DNA from: Rosa chinensis
Lineage: Eukaryota; Streptophyta; Magnoliopsida; Rosales; Rosaceae
Reading direction: 5' to 3'
Length of the DNA: 64,000 bases
Assembly (NCBI RefSeq): GCF_002994745.2
Contig: NC_037090.1
Location: 40,605,001 to 40,669,000 of the forward strand
Shown here: positions 24,646-39,511 of the stretch, piece by piece
Numbering within the stretch: the stretch's first letter is position 1
Layout of the letters: each line of letters opens with the position of its first letter
Made by a program: the position numbers and the translations under genes
The notes under the pieces: generated by a model
What the model was told of the DNA's origin: nothing
Databases searched by the model: none
What the model saw: the letters and a program-made list of their open reading frames with translations, nothing else

Positions 24646-27600
24646 CTTTTCAAAACAATAGAAATACCATTTCCCACCATTTGTTTTCCAAAAGCCACAA
24701 CCCAAAATAATAAAAAGCATCATTTCATGCATATTGTTTCATAAATTCCCAAACCACCAAAACATATATATTTCATGTAAATATATATATATATATATAT
24801 ATATATACGTAGTCATCCGCTCAGGAATGCCTACTAATACCAACTATAGTTTGCAGTTAACTAAATAACTCTCAAAACGATAAAGGTAAGCCCGTTCGTG
24901 AATGAACTTCGTGAGATTACTCACCTCAGAATCCCGCTGCGTCTTCTATACATAACCGAACTAACACTATCACCAACAACTCGTCCAATTCACCTTTAGA
25001 AGCACCTAATCACCAATGATCTCAAATCAGTAACGATTCACAAATGATTTAAGTCCGAAACCCTTGTTTTGAACTAAAATCCCCAAAGTGGCGCCAATTG
25101 AGGCGAAACCACATCCGAGACCTCCCAAAGTCTCCGGAATACGTCCACGATCAATGTGACCAAACCACAAGTCGATCGGACGCTCGAATCCACACGAATA
25201 GAATAATCGATCGGTATGAAACTGCAAAAATCATAACGATTCCATACGAACTCCAAAATTTGTATATTATGTATCGAAACGCTCGTATCAACGAGTAGAA
25301 CATATATAATACCAAAAACAGTTTCTTAAGTGGCAGGACCACCACCGGAACGCCTCCACAGGCGGTGGCGCACAGTTGCCGGCCAAAACTCAATATTTCA
25401 CAAAACTCCCAACATCAAAGTTCTTCATCTAAGCATGCTTGTGAACTTTCCTAACTAGCTCGAAGTCAGAAAACAAGTATAAAGGGTCGAAAACTACCTC
25501 ACAAGCCTTGAACAGTAATCCGGACTGAGTTGAACCAAGTTTCACGTGAATCGATCCAAACAACCACTAAGGATCGATCAAGGAGGCTGCTCTGAGCTCA
25601 ACTAAGAAAACTTGAACCCTCGCCGACATCGGAACAAGGATTTCCGACCGGGTCCGAAATCGCCCAACTGCGCCGCCACCACCAAGAATCGGTGCTAGAG
25701 GACACCACAGGGACGACCAGACGGAGGAGACGATCCAATATGGAAAGTTTCGTGGCCGGAGACCGCCGCAGTTCGCCGGAAAAGTCTGGTCGGATCGTCC
25801 AGGTTCAAGTCGGGTCAGCCGGATATCTTCGATTTTGACAGTGCAGCCGAGAGAGAAGAGAGAGAAAGGAGATGGTTTCCAGAAAAGGAAATAAGTGAAA
25901 ATAGTAAGTTTCTCTTTCGGGAAACTTCTATTTATACCAAAATGGAAATTCCTTCCAATGGCCATAACTTTCTCATACGAACTCCTATTCTCGCATTCCA
26001 CATGTCCACGAACTCGTATCGACGTGCTCTACAACTTTCGTGAAGGAAGTTTTTAGAGAATCCCAACGAATAAAAAGTCAACCTTTGCAACCCCCTCTAA
26101 AGTCATACTTTCCGAATAAAAATTCATCCGAAACACTTCCGGTCCATCCACGAGCCACGAAACTGTCCAATAACCACAATTTAGATTTTGGAAAATCCTC
26201 GGAAAATAAATGTGAATTTCCGGGGCATCACAGGTGGAGAGGGTGGAAGCGGAACAGGTGGTGGAGGTGAAAAATATGAATATGGACAATCTTCTATGGA
26301 TGGAGGATCAAACCAATTTACCTGTGAATGTAATTTTGATCATACCATCCAAGATGAAGACCACGGAGTGAGAACAGCTGGTCATGGTGCTTGATAGGAG
26401 CACAATGTGCAACGATATTAATGAGTATATGCCCCATTTTAGCCTTGTTTCTCCCTTAAGTTTCGTGTTTTGAGTCATCGAGTCATTTTAAGAGTCTTGT
26501 AGAGTGTTTGGCATGAAATAGGCAGAAAACGCAAAATTCATGAAGAATCCTAGTTGGATTAGGATTCCTCACCGTCATGCATTCTGTGGGCCTTAAGAGA
26601 GAATTTATGGGAGTATTTTTCTGAAATTAAATTCTTTTAATTCTTTTTATTTTCTCTAAAAGAATTTAATTTTGTGCCATTTATTAAATCAGGTTGACCA
26701 AGCAATAAAGAAGGGAAATAAAGAGAAAGACGTTTTCAGTTGGGGAATAAATAAGAGAAAGACGTTTTAGCTTGGAAATTAAAGGAATTGCCCCATTATG
26801 AGAGGAGTTAAGGTCATAAAGGAGATGTTTCAGTTGGGAAATTAAAGGAATTATGATGCAATCTCATCCGTCCAATGATGAAGGGTATGATCGACAAAAG
26901 CCAACCAATGCTCCCCTATAAATAGGCAACGTCCATAACAGAATTGACATCGCTTCCTGGCCGATCACTTCCTAGCCTATCGCTTCCTAGCCGATCACTT
27001 TCTTGCCTATCACTTCCTTGCCAAAAACTATTCCAAGACTCTGCCCAATTCACTCCTTAAACTTCCATCACCTACAAGACCGTGACCACCATCCATCCAT
27101 CAATCTACAAAGCTCTAAGGCGCTGAGTCAAGGACGCTCCACCACCATAGTAGAGAAGAGTTCATCACCTTGTTGCCAAGCCGCTGAGAAAAGCTTCAAA
27201 GTGTAACTATGACTCTATTTACAATTTTTGTTTCAGTTTTGTGTGTTTGGATTTGCGAGTTGTGTAATTGGAGACATGAAATTTTCAAAATATTTTTACT
27301 AATATTTTTGAGATTTTCAGTTTATTATTGAGTTAATTTCGAGAATTCTTTTATGATGCATGTTACAATCTTATGCCCTTTTATGTGTTTAGGTAATTTT
27401 CAGAGTTAGGTTCATAAGTTTGCATGCTAGAATAACGGTGAGAATTCTTGTGTGTTTGCTTAATTTGCCAAGAGTAATTGTTATTTGTTAAGATGCTGAG
27501 TTAAACAAGTAATAATTAGTTCTAACGAGTGGTAAAAATCATGCTTTAATGATTAAATGATTCTGGAAATTACGTGTTAAATTCTATGTGTAATGGTTAA

Positions 27601-29210
27601 TTTGCACGTGTGAGTTGATTCAGAGTTAGATAATACTACTAATTAAGAGAACTACGCTAAGTGTTTTCGAAAATTAGTAGTATTGGGCTTGGTAAGGACT
27701 TTTCCGATCCAAGACTACATTAGAACGAATTAGATAAATGGATTGATCCGCTGAGGCTTTTCATTTGGACTCTTATTTAGGCATTTAAGATGGGCACATT
27801 TTTGTAGCATGTTGAAATGAATTTTCTGTTTTTACACTTAGTAATTTCTGAAAAATAGGTGCGGCTAAAATAACCTCACAATTTAACCCTGCAAAATGTA
27901 GTTGTCAGTATAGGATAAGCAGGGATCGTTCAGTCCGAGGATTGTAGGGTACACCTATACAAAAAGGTCAATTAACAAATAAAAGAATAAAATGGGGGTT
28001 TTGAAATTTGGTTCCTAATCTACTTAAAATATATATATAAAAAATAAATAAACCTATATACAATGATCGACTTCCGTAACCTAGATCACTACCACTCGGA
28101 AATTACTGAGTGTAAAAACAGAAAATCCATTTCAACATGCTACAAAAATGTGCCCACCTTAAATGCCTAGATAAGAGCCCAAATGAAAAGCCTCAGCGGA
28201 TCAATCCATTTATCTGATTCATTCTAATGTAGGCTTGGATCGGAAAAGTCCTTAACAAGCCTAATACTACTAATTTTCGAAAACACTCAGCGTAATTCCG
28301 TAATTCTCTTAATTATTAGTATTATCTAACCCTCGAATCAACTCACACGTGCAAATTAACCATTACACATAGAATTTAACACTTAATTTTCAGAATCATT
28401 TAATCATTAAAGCATGATTTTTACCACTCGTTAGAACTAATTACTACTTGTTTAACTCAGCGTCTTAACAAATAACAATTACTCTTGGCAAATTAAGCAA
28501 ACACACAAGAACTCTCACCGCACTACTACAAAAAGTTAATCACACAACACCAATCACACAACGGAACATAAATCATCTGTTGTGTGTTTAAGTAAAGTCT
28601 ATTGTACAACGGTATTAGTGATGTTCTGTTGTGTGAATGTCAACAAAATGATAACTTTTTTTATCATAACTACATTGCACAACGGAATTAAGTATTTTCC
28701 GTTGTTTGAGTCTTAGAAAATTTAGCAGCAGATTTCCCTCCACTCTGGAGTCTTGGTTGCCTCTTAAAATCTGAAATTTGGGCTACTAGGCACAATGGTG
28801 TTTAAAATTTCCGTTGTGTGATTGAAAACTAGGCGCCAAATTTTGAGGAAGCTTACTTGAATGTCGCAAGCTGTAGAAATTAGACAACAGATTTAAGCTA
28901 TTCTGTTGTGTGAAGAAGGAACTTAGGCGGTAACATTTTGAGCCAAAATGTTGTAGGCGGCATGTTTCCCTCCATGTTTCCAAATTTTGATTTTATGTAG
29001 TGTACTCATACAACGGATGGTGAGCTTTCTGTTGTGGGAGTGACTTTGAGAATTTTTTTATGTTTAATTGTCATGCCACATCGTGTCCAAAAGAAATAAG
29101 AAAACAAAACAAAAGCTCTCAGACCCTCTCGACCCTCTCTCTCGTCACTGTTCCTCATATTCACCAACTCCACCCCCAATTCTCTTTAGCTCTCCTTCGA
29201 TCTACTCTTA

Positions 29211-30520
29211 TCCTGCGTCTCTTCCCCCATGGACACGGTCACCGAGTCCCACATGGCCGTCTCCATGGCCGCCCTCGGCGGCATCGGCATCCTCCACTCC
29301 AACGCCGCCTCCTCCGACCAGGCCGCCATGGTCAGATCCGTCAAGGGCCGCCGCGTCCCCCTCCTTTCTGCCCCCGTCTTCATGTCCCGAGGAGACCGCA
29401 TCCACAACGACGACGTTTTCAACCACGGCGCCAATCCCTACGTCCTCGTCACCGAGTCTGGCGCCCCCAACTCCAAGCTTTTGGGCTACATGGCGAGCCG
29501 CGATTGGGTGAAGCTGGCGGACAAGGAGGTCAAGATTTACGATTACATGGTCAGCTGTAAGGACATGGTTTTGCCTTGGAGCTCCGATTTGGGGAAGATT
29601 GAGGAGTTCATGGCGGAGAAAGGCCGTGACGTGGCGGCGATGGTGAGGGACGACGAGGTTGTCGACGTTGTGGGGAAGGAGGACGTGGAGCGGAACAAGG
29701 GGTACCCAAAGTTGGGGGTCGGGTCGTGGAAGGTCGGGGCGGCGATAGGGACGAGGGAGTCGGATAAGGAGAGATTGGAGGAGTTGGTGAAGGCTGGGAT
29801 TGATGTGGTGGTTTTGGATAGCTCACAGGGAACTCCATTTATCAGATTGAGATGATCAAGTACATCAAGAAAATGTACTCAGATTTGGATGTGGTTGGTG
29901 GGAATGTGGTGACTGTGAGTCAGGCACATAATTTGATTCAGGCTGGTGTTGATGGGTTGAGGGTTGGGATGGGGTCTGGCTCCATTTGTACTACTCAAGA
30001 GGTTTGCGCAGTCGGCAGGGGACAGGTATAAAGATGCATTCTTTTTGTTCCAGTATTGGTTTTGAGATGTGTAGAGTTTGATTAGACTGTTTAGATTATT
30101 AGTGGATGAACATTGGACCGAGGACTTGTCGAATTAATGGCATTTTCGCTCATTGGTGCTTGCTTTACTCTCTTGTTATGATATTTATGCCAGCATAGAA
30201 CTTAACCAAAGGTTTGAAACCCTGCAGTGTGTAATTTATAGCACTATAATTCCATTCTTAACTTGTGAAGAAGTGTGGATCGTGTGATAGCTATGCCTTC
30301 TTGTACTGAAGGTTTTTTTTATGTTGGCAATATGTTTCAGGCAACTGCGGTTTACAAGGTTGCATCTGTTGCTTCACAAAGTGGTGTGCCTGTCATTGCT
30401 GATGGTCGAATTTCCAATTCTGGACACATTGTCAAGGCTTTAACCCTTGGGGCTTCTACTGTCATGATGGGAAGCTTCTTAGCTGGAAGCACTGAGGCTC
30501 CTGGGGCTTATGAGTATCAG
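29211..30520 (+). pseudogene. Captured IMP dehydrogenase fragment, frameshifted
   Basis: IMP dehydrogenase converts IMP to XMP with NAD+ in guanine nucleotide synthesis. Exon 1 (29211-30025) starts SCVSSPMDTVTES, matching a family segment about 60-70 residues from the normal N-terminus. It continues through a CBS-like region (VLVTESGAPNSKLLGYMASR), KVGAAIGTRESDKERLEELV and VVLDSSQG. A one-base deletion near 29833 then shifts the frame. The next frame carries [19 protein letters not shown] and the active-site loop [18 protein letters not shown], which holds the catalytic cysteine. An intron (30026-30340) precedes exon 2 (30341-30520: [20 protein letters not shown]...[11 protein letters not shown]). 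In exon 2 the usual ADGGISNSG reads ADGRISNSG. The N-terminus and everything after the YEYQ splice site, including the flap region, are missing. The retained intron points to capture of DNA, not of mRNA. Confidence 0.88.
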
Positions 30521-31490
30521 GTAATGCCTGAGATATGACAGGTTTACTGCTAAAGCAGATATACTGCTCTGTTCATGGTATGAATTGTTCGATTATGATC
30601 ATTTGGATATGAAATTGTTATTGTTTTTGAAGAGTTTTGTTTATGTATTTGGTTTTGGTGTAAATTGTAGATGTGGATTTCGTACAAAGGGCAAAACTCG
30701 AAAGCTAGGGTTTTTGAGAAAGGTTCTGGAGCTTTGGAATTGGTTAATTGTTTAGTTTGAGTTCTTTTTGTTTGTTACTGTATTAATTTTGTTGAATTTG
30801 GTTTTTGGTTGTGGTGGTGTAGATAGAATTTTTTATACTATAAGGGGTTCTTAGACCATATTACCAAGTTGGGAGTAGGTCTGCTAAGTAGAAGAAACGA
30901 ACTCATGCTCTAGCCCAAGATTCCATAGCCTTATCAAGTCTGTTATTAGTGATTCATTTCAGATACAATGAACACTATAAAAACAGTACCTTGGGCATAC
31001 CCTATAAGAAAGTGACTAGCTATGCTAAGAATGAAATAAAGAAAGATATTAAGTGTATAGGAACCATTGGTTGTTTCTTATTCCACTTAGTTTTAGCTTC
31101 ACTTTCACTAAACATACTCTATTAAGTTCATCATCAATTTAGTATTTCTTCTGCTAGGTACCTATGTTCTGCTAATTGATCTATTTTGGCTTCTATCTGA
31201 ACCTATGTACTCTTCTATGTTTGTTTCTATTTCTATTTATGGTCTGAAATGAAGTCTTACAGGACTTCCGATTTCCCCTTTGTACTTCTACAACGGAGGA
31301 GTCAAGGAGTTCCTTGCTACAATAAAGCAGTATGTGTTTATAGTGAGGTTTGTTACTTTTACCAATAATTGCTATATTTATTTTTTCTTTCCTTTTTTTG
31401 GTTTCTCTGTTGTCAGTGTGTTTTTGTGCTATACATGCAGTAGATCCATTTGTATAGAACTACAAATTGAAGTAATTTATACCAATGTGA

Positions 31491-31545
<55 letters not shown>

Positions 31546-31550
31546 GGTTA
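31491..31550. repeat. (TG)n(AG)n microsatellite
   Basis: A TG tract followed by a GA tract leads directly into the long ATT array. Confidence 0.95.
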
Positions 31551-31556
31551 TTTTAA

Positions 31557-33040
<1,484 letters not shown>

Positions 33041-33161
33041 TATTGTTTTAGTTGCTGGTATGTTCTGCCTTGTTGGACTTGCGTAGTTTTCCAAATTGAC
33101 CAAATTTGGATGCATCTTGCAGATGAGTGTCTATCTAGAGGAACCAAGGAGGTCATGAAAT

Positions 33162-33307
33162 GATGGTGGAATTTCCAATTCTGGACACATTGTCAAGGCT
33201 TTAACCCTTGGACACATTCTTAGCTGGAAGCACTGAGGCTCCTGGGGCTTATGAGTATCAGGTAATGCCTGAGATATGACAAGTTTACTGCTAAAGCAGA
33301 TATACTG
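33162..33307 (+). pseudogene. Second, deleted copy of the IMP dehydrogenase exon
   Basis: This repeats 30401-30566 (exon 2 end plus the start of the following intron, through AAAGCAGATATACTGC). It lacks about 20 bp that encode the ASTVMMGS segment. It keeps GATGGTGGAATTTCC, the conserved Gly-Gly, where the first copy has GATGGTCGA (Gly-Arg). The two copies bracket the ATT microsatellite, so a segmental duplication or a second capture happened inside the transposon. Confidence 0.85.
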
Positions 33308-33309
33308 CC

Positions 33310-35270
33310 TACACCATCTTCTTTTCGTTGTTTCAGGCACTCGATATGTTCAGCAGAGAGCACAGTAGGCTTGCTTCTTTTCGTTGGATTCCTCTTCACC
33401 GGCGCCGAGTCCATCATTGAGGTAGACCTCAGATTCTTTCGTTTCTTCATGAATTTGGTGTGGGTCTTTTCTAAAATGGGTTTAATTACTTCTTTGAAGC
33501 ATTGGAATTTAGGGATTTATTGATTCTTGAAATTTTGGACTTCTTCAATCTTTGGATTTTGTGAATCGGTGTTTGTGGTTGTTCATCTTGGCACTGCGTT
33601 TTGGTAATGCTTGTTGCTTTTAGGCATTCGTCTTGGCTGCTCATCATCTCGTTTACTGTTCAACAAAGGTATGCTAGCTTCTTTATCATCGATCTTTGTC
33701 ATCTCAGGTTTTCTGGGTATTCTTTTTTTTTTTTCTCTTTGAATTTTTCTAGGTTTTGCAGATAGATGAAAATGTGCAGTATACCTATTTAACAACTGTT
33801 AGGCCTTATTCACTTTGTTCCTATCTGTTCATGAAAAGAGTGTTGCATGTTTATGTGCATATATTGCCATCGTATAGGAATTATATTGATACATTTTGTT
33901 TTTCCTTTTGCAGTAGTTGGAAAGGAGAGAATGTGAAAATGATGCAAAGACTCTTGTGAACTTTTACAAGGTAAGATTTGTTTGAGATATTATCTGTCAT
34001 GCCAGTACTTTTGCTTGTATAATTTCTAATTTGTTTAAGACCTGTGACCAAGTATGCTTTTAATATTTTGTTCATGAAATTTCACATAATTGATTTATTC
34101 TTTTGCGTATCAGGAGCTTGACTTGATGTTTCTATGATGCAACGTATGTAACGGCCAATTGTTTTTTCATTGTTCTGCTACTTCTGCATATCAGGGTACT
34201 TCTATATGCTCATTGTTCTGCTACTGTAATGCTTAGGCTAACTGTTGGAAACAATGATACCATTCAGTACTTGTTAGGCTAACTGTTTTGTTTTTGGCTT
34301 GCATAAGAACACGGAAGTGAGCATACAGTACTAACTATGGTGGAACTAAATGAAATAAAGCTGGAAAGCAGTCTTGAAGATATTTTCATACATGAATGGT
34401 TTTGGAATGACGAGAGCTGATTCTTCTAAGAATGGTTGTGTTATCTTTGGACTTTTAAGTTAAACTGTTGCTTCTTCTCTTTGTTTGCTACAGAGCCATT
34501 TATGAACAAAATTGGGATCTGTTTGGGTTATGTTTATTGACACATTTCATCAAACAAATTAATTACAATTTTCTAAAATATTTTTGCTTACTCAGTTTTT
34601 ATATAAATATTTTTAGATGAAACTTATGCAGAACTAGCATTATGCATATATTGAGGGATATAGGTTTATTAATTAGGTTAACCTTGCTAGCCTCATTCTC
34701 CCCCTCTAGATTAGATTCTATATATGTGTGTCTATAGTTTTCCGATATATATGTGTTTATAGGGGGTTACTTATTTGCTTTTCATCATTTGAGTATCTCT
34801 TTTATTTTTTACTTTATATTATGGGGGTTAGTTATTGCTAGCAATGCTTCTATCATAATGCTATCTGTGTGTGTGTGTCTCTTCTTGGGTACTTCTCATA
34901 TTGGTCTCATATTTTTAACAGTGCGTGAGGGGTTCTGTTGTTCTCTTGGACAGTGATGGTGCAGCTGCATTAGTGCTAGCGAGTGGGAAGAAGGCACTTG
35001 AATGCAATAGTGGCAGCATGTGTATTTTTTGGAATAATGATATCGTATCAGCTTTTGCTATCTTTCATTGTAATTAGCTAGGATGCAGCAACCATCAAGC
35101 TAGTTAGAATGTCTTCTTTTTGGTTTTATGGTATGGATGGATACATGAATGCTATTGTGCATTATTTTTGTGCAAATATATTGTGCATTATTTTTGTGCA
35201 AATATTTCAGGTAAAGAACCAAATATAATTAAATAACAATCAATTATATTACGTAGTATGAATACACATA
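33310..35270. other. CACTA interior of unknown origin
   Basis: The stretch has some splice-like signals (TTTCAG near 33337, GTAGAC near 33421) and one hydrophobic frame near 33350-33420 (STVGLLLFVGFLFTGAESII). It could be part of another captured gene, but I cannot name it. The rest is AT-rich with no convincing coding sequence. Confidence 0.3.
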
Positions 35271-35289
35271 TATCGTATCACACAACAAA

Positions 35290-35560
35290 TTAATTTTAAT
35301 CACACAACGATACCTATAAAATTTTGTTGTCTCATTAATACTCGCACAATAGAACAAATAGATATCAGTTGTCCAATGTTAAATCACACAACGGTCCTTA
35401 TAAAATTTTGTTGTCTCATTCTTACTCACATAACAGAACAAATAGGTATCAGTTGCCTAATGCTAAATCACACAACGGTCCCTATAAAATTTTGTTGTCT
35501 CATTAGTACTCACACAACAGGTTCCATATTTTTCTGTTGTATGATGAGTTAACCAACAAC
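35290..35560. repeat. Subterminal tandem repeat of CACTA, unit about 82 bp
   Basis: Three units each contain AATCACACAACGGTCC, TATAAAATTTTGTTGTCTCA and GAACAAATAGGTATCAGTTG. They include the same CACACAACGG motif found singly through both subterminal regions, which suggests a transposase-binding array. Confidence 0.85.
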
Positions 35561-37453
35561 AGTATAGTATTACTTTCGTTGTCTAAGTGTCATTTATCTG
35601 TTGTGTGAGAAGTTAACCAACAATGGTCTCTACTTACTTCTGTCGTCTGACCACATCGACACAACAATTGAATGCGCCGCATCCAATTTCTGGCATTGGC
35701 GTGCGCAGAATTGGTGCAACGGATTTAAGCAGTGCGTTGTGTCTATGATATTCACACAACGGTGAAACACCGTTGTGTGAGTGTGCTCATCACACAACAT
35801 CGAGATAGACGACAGACATGGTCCACATCACACAACAGATTTCCACCGTTGTGTGATGCAGTTTTTGTAGTAGTGCCATTATTCTAGCATGCAAACTTAT
35901 GAACCTAACTCTGAAAATTACCTAAACACGTAAAAGGGCACAAGTTTGTAATATGCATCATAAAAGAATTCTCGAAATCAACTCAATAATAAGCTGAAAA
36001 TCTCACAAATATTAATAAAAATATTCTGAAAATTTCATGTCTCCAATTACACAACTCGCAAATCCAAACACACAAAACCGAAACAAAAATTGTAAATAGA
36101 GTCATAGTTACACTTTGAAGCTTTCCTCAGCGGCTTGGCAACAAGGTGATGAACTCGTCTCTACTATGGTGGTGGAGGGTCCTTGACTCAGCGCCTTAGA
36201 GCTTTGTAGATTGATGGATGGATGGTGGTCACAGTCATATAGGTGATGGAAGTTTAAGGAGTGAATTTGGCAGAGTCTTGGAATAGTTTTTGGCAAGGAA
36301 TTGATAGGCAAGGAAGTGATCGGCCAGGAAGCGATGTCAATTCTGTTATGGACGTTGCTTATTTATAGGGGAGCATTGGTTGACTTTTGTCGATCATACC
36401 CTTCATCATTGGATGGATGAGATTGCATCATAATTCCTTTAATTTCCCAACTAAAACATCTCCTTTATGGCCTTAACTCCTCTCATAATGGAGTAATTCC
36501 TTTAATTTCAAAGCTGAAACGTCTTTCTCTTATTTATTCCCCAACTGAAAACGTCTTTCTCTTTATTTCCCTTCTTTATTGCTTGGTCAACCTAATTGAA
36601 TAAAGGGCACAAAATTAAATTCTTTTAGAGAAAATAAAAAGAATTAAAACAATTTAATTTCAAAAAAATACTCCCATAAATTCTCTCTTAAGGCCCATAG
36701 ATTAGCATGACGGTGAGGAATCCTGATCCAGCTAGGATTCTTCATGAATTTTACGTTTTCTACCTATTTCACGCCAAACACTCTACAAGACTCTTAAAAT
36801 GATTTGATGACTCAAAACACGAAACTTAAGGGAGAAACAAGGCTAAAATGGGGCATATACTCATTAATATCGTCGCACATTGTGCTCCTATCAGTGCTCA
36901 AGAGAAGACCCAATATGGGAGGAGGACTAGAGGTACAACTGATGATCAAAGTACCCCATTTGATGTTTCTTCAATTGCCTTAAGTTTTGACTCTATCAGT
37001 TTAGGCACAGAGCGTAGTAGGATCTCAATTGAATCTCATGAAGGCAACAATCAATTTGGTTATGATGCTTATGGATATAATCAATATGGAGAAGTATATG
37101 ATCAGTCATTCAGTTGGGTTCATCCTTATTATCCCCTTATATAGGAAATAGTCGGCAGCTCTAAAGAGATCTATAACTATCATGTTCATCACTACAATTC
37201 GCAATATATGGGTCATATGTCTTGGTCTGATTATTGCATTTTCGTAGACCAGTGAGTGGCTTTTCAACCGCCTAGAGTCTATTTTTGAATGTAGATGGAG
37301 TTGACATTCATATGTATTTATATGTAATTCTAAATTTTTAATAAATTGACTTTTTTCAAAAACGATATATTTTCTCCTCTATCTCCGATATTTCTGATAT
37401 CTCCCTTTTTCAAAGTACCGATAGATATGAAGATACCGATATTTAAAATCTTG

Positions 37454-37744
37454 GGTTTAGGGTTAATGTCCCCCCCCTGTATTCGACAGTTTCATTAATC
37501 AAGGCTTTGAGGGCAGCCGCACCAGTCCTTTATTCAAAAAAACAAAAAAAAGGAGAGGAAAAGAAAGTCTTTGTTTTTGGAAAAAATAAATAAATAAAGA
37601 AATAAGTAAAAGTTGGATTAAATGAGTTTTACCGTGGTAAAGTGGTAAAAAGTGAAGAAGGTGAAAGTAAAAGTTAAATTCAGTAAAAAGGAGGTAAATG
37701 GTAAAAGTGAAAGTGAGGAGGTAAAAATTACGGTAAAAGTAAAA
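37454..37744 (+). mobile_element. Continuation of the TGTAGACC LTR-like unit
   Basis: After the right target duplication of the hAT the sequence resumes GTTAATGTCCCCCCCCTGTA. A purine-rich stretch with many GGTAAAAGTGA-type words (37600-37740) follows. It ends abruptly at 37745, where a reversed gypsy LTR begins. No gene is visible. Confidence 0.35.
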
Positions 37745-39511
37745 ATCACGAGCAAAGCTAGATCACACAACCTTAGTCCCATTTACATTCACTAAAACAT
37801 AAAAGGGCTTGATGCCGTAAAGCCTAGGGCCTCTCGACTCTTAAACTCATGGCACCAAGCATTAATTTTAAGGTAAAGAACCCAAACAATCTAGTTCTTC
37901 CCGTAAGAATAAGCTAGACCACCACCCTATTAGCTACATATGCTTCTCGGTTACAAAAGATTGTCAAGCTTAAGTTTCCGATTTCATTAATTCCTACAAC
38001 ATGCTTCTAGGTGACAAATCCAAAAACACATGTAAGAAAGCATTAAGGTAAAGTAGCTAAAGGATTCAAAACATGGATATTCATCAAAAACATGGCATCA
38101 CACTATTTTATACATGAGTTTGGTTAGGGCTAAAGTCTAACCCCAAATTTATTCTACTCACAAACCATAGTTACATACATCAAACACATTAACACAATAA
38201 CATCAAGCATAAGAGAGCAAAAGTGGAGAAAGTGGTTAGTTACCAAACTAGCTCTCCTTGATGCAAAACTAGTGAGAGATGTTTCAAAGTGAGGAAATTT
38301 CCGTTCTTTCAAACCCAAATTGCCATACAAATCTATAAAACTCTAAGAAACTATGAAGAATAAAGGCTTGAGATGACAAAACTAAGATGTGATTGATCAA
38401 AGATGTATAGACTCTTCGGTTTTAGAACAAAACCCAAGAAGCTATACACTTTTCTCTACACAAAAACTAAGAATTATGAACTATATGATGAAGAACTAGG
38501 GAAAATAGAGAGGAAATGGAGAGAGAAAGGAGATGAAATGGATGAAGGAATACATGTAAAACGTCCAAATGAGGGGAGGGTGTTTTTATAGACCAAAAGT
38601 GATGAATGGAAGGTGGAGATCAAAAGAAATGAAAGGCTAGATGTGATTAACAAATGTGTAATCACAAAATGTGGATCTAGTATTTAACTCCACGTAGAAA
38701 TGACCTAGAAAGCCCATAGATATTTTGATGGAGGAGAAAAAGTAAGGATAGAAGGGTTATTGTGCAAGGGAATAAGGTAATAAATGGGAGACAAAGGTGT
38801 AAGAATGAGATCACTTGTCATCTTTCAAATTTTGAATTTCAAAATAACCTAGACCTAAAGTCTCTAACTCTAGTAAGCTCTTCAATGTCCTTCACATATG
38901 TATGGTCTTGGCCGGCCAACTTGGCCAGAAATGTCCGGAATCCAACGTTGACCTCCGTTGACTTCTTTTTCGTCCGTTTGAGCACTTTCTTCTCATTTCT
39001 TCCTTCACTTAGATCTCTACCAAGACTTCTGAATTGGCCTTTGATTTCTCCATACCGAATGGTCCTCCATGTGTGTAGATCATCCTGGTAAAATTTCAGA
39101 GATTAAATCATCATGGTTTTGCTAGAAATGTTGTCGGAATCTGTAAAGCTCCGGTTTTGCAGTTTTAGTCTTCTAGTGTAGAAATTTGCACCGATCATTT
39201 GAAGGCCTTCCACTCTGAATTAGCTCTTTAACTCTCATAAGAAATGATTCTCAGGATATCTAGAATGTCTCTGTAAAATTTCATATCATTTGGAGTTCAT
39301 TTGGTCAGCCTTCCCCTCCTCCCTTGCCTAGCTCAGTTTCTCCAAGTCGGAGTAGGAAAATGTCCTAAGATTGTTTTTCGTGCATTTCCAAGCTTCTCCA
39401 TCATTTTCTAGCATGATAAGGAAGACATAAAAAATATATATAAATAAACACAAAGGGTAAGCAAAAGTGCAAGATTTGGGGAATAATTACTATGTAATTA
39501 TGGACCTAACA
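37745..39511 (-). repeat. Truncated 3' LTR of a gypsy element, minus orientation
   Basis: Read on the minus strand it starts TGTTAGGTCCATAATTAC at 39511 and follows the LTR at 7570 for about 1.77 kb, to the part equivalent to about 9370. The last 500 bp of the LTR are missing. The stretch 38040-38200 and its counterpart 8940-9100 show the similarity most clearly. The frames in it (for example 38403-38591) have no domain. Confidence 0.75.

Larger units (their letters stand above)
20701..26232 (-). mobile_element. Solo LTR A (TGTCACGCCCC family), interrupted by solo LTR B
   Basis: On the plus strand it runs TGTCACGCCCCTG...CCGGGGCATCACA. It is flanked by perfect GGTGG duplications (20696-20700 and 26233-26237). 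Its own sequence is 20701-21464 plus 24377-26232, about 2.6 kb. A TATA-type sequence (GGTATAAATAGAAGTTTCCC on the minus strand, about 25918-25937) shows it is transcribed on the minus strand. Frames such as 25567-26001 lie in LTR sequence and have no domain. No PBS or coding region adjoins, hence a solo LTR. Confidence 0.85.

Noticed and set aside
29060..29560. Overlapping Arg/Pro- and Ser/Pro-rich frames at the IMPDH exon
   Set aside because: They are alternative-frame translations of the GC-rich IMPDH exon, which alone matches a known family.
31255..31340. Possible topoisomerase- or gyrase-like fragment (FYNGGVKEFLATIKQ)
   Set aside because: The match is too short and comes from memory only; nothing adjoining supports it.
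35281..35870. CRISPR-like array
   Set aside because: The spacing is irregular and the repeats are the subterminal motifs of a plant CACTA transposon in nuclear DNA.
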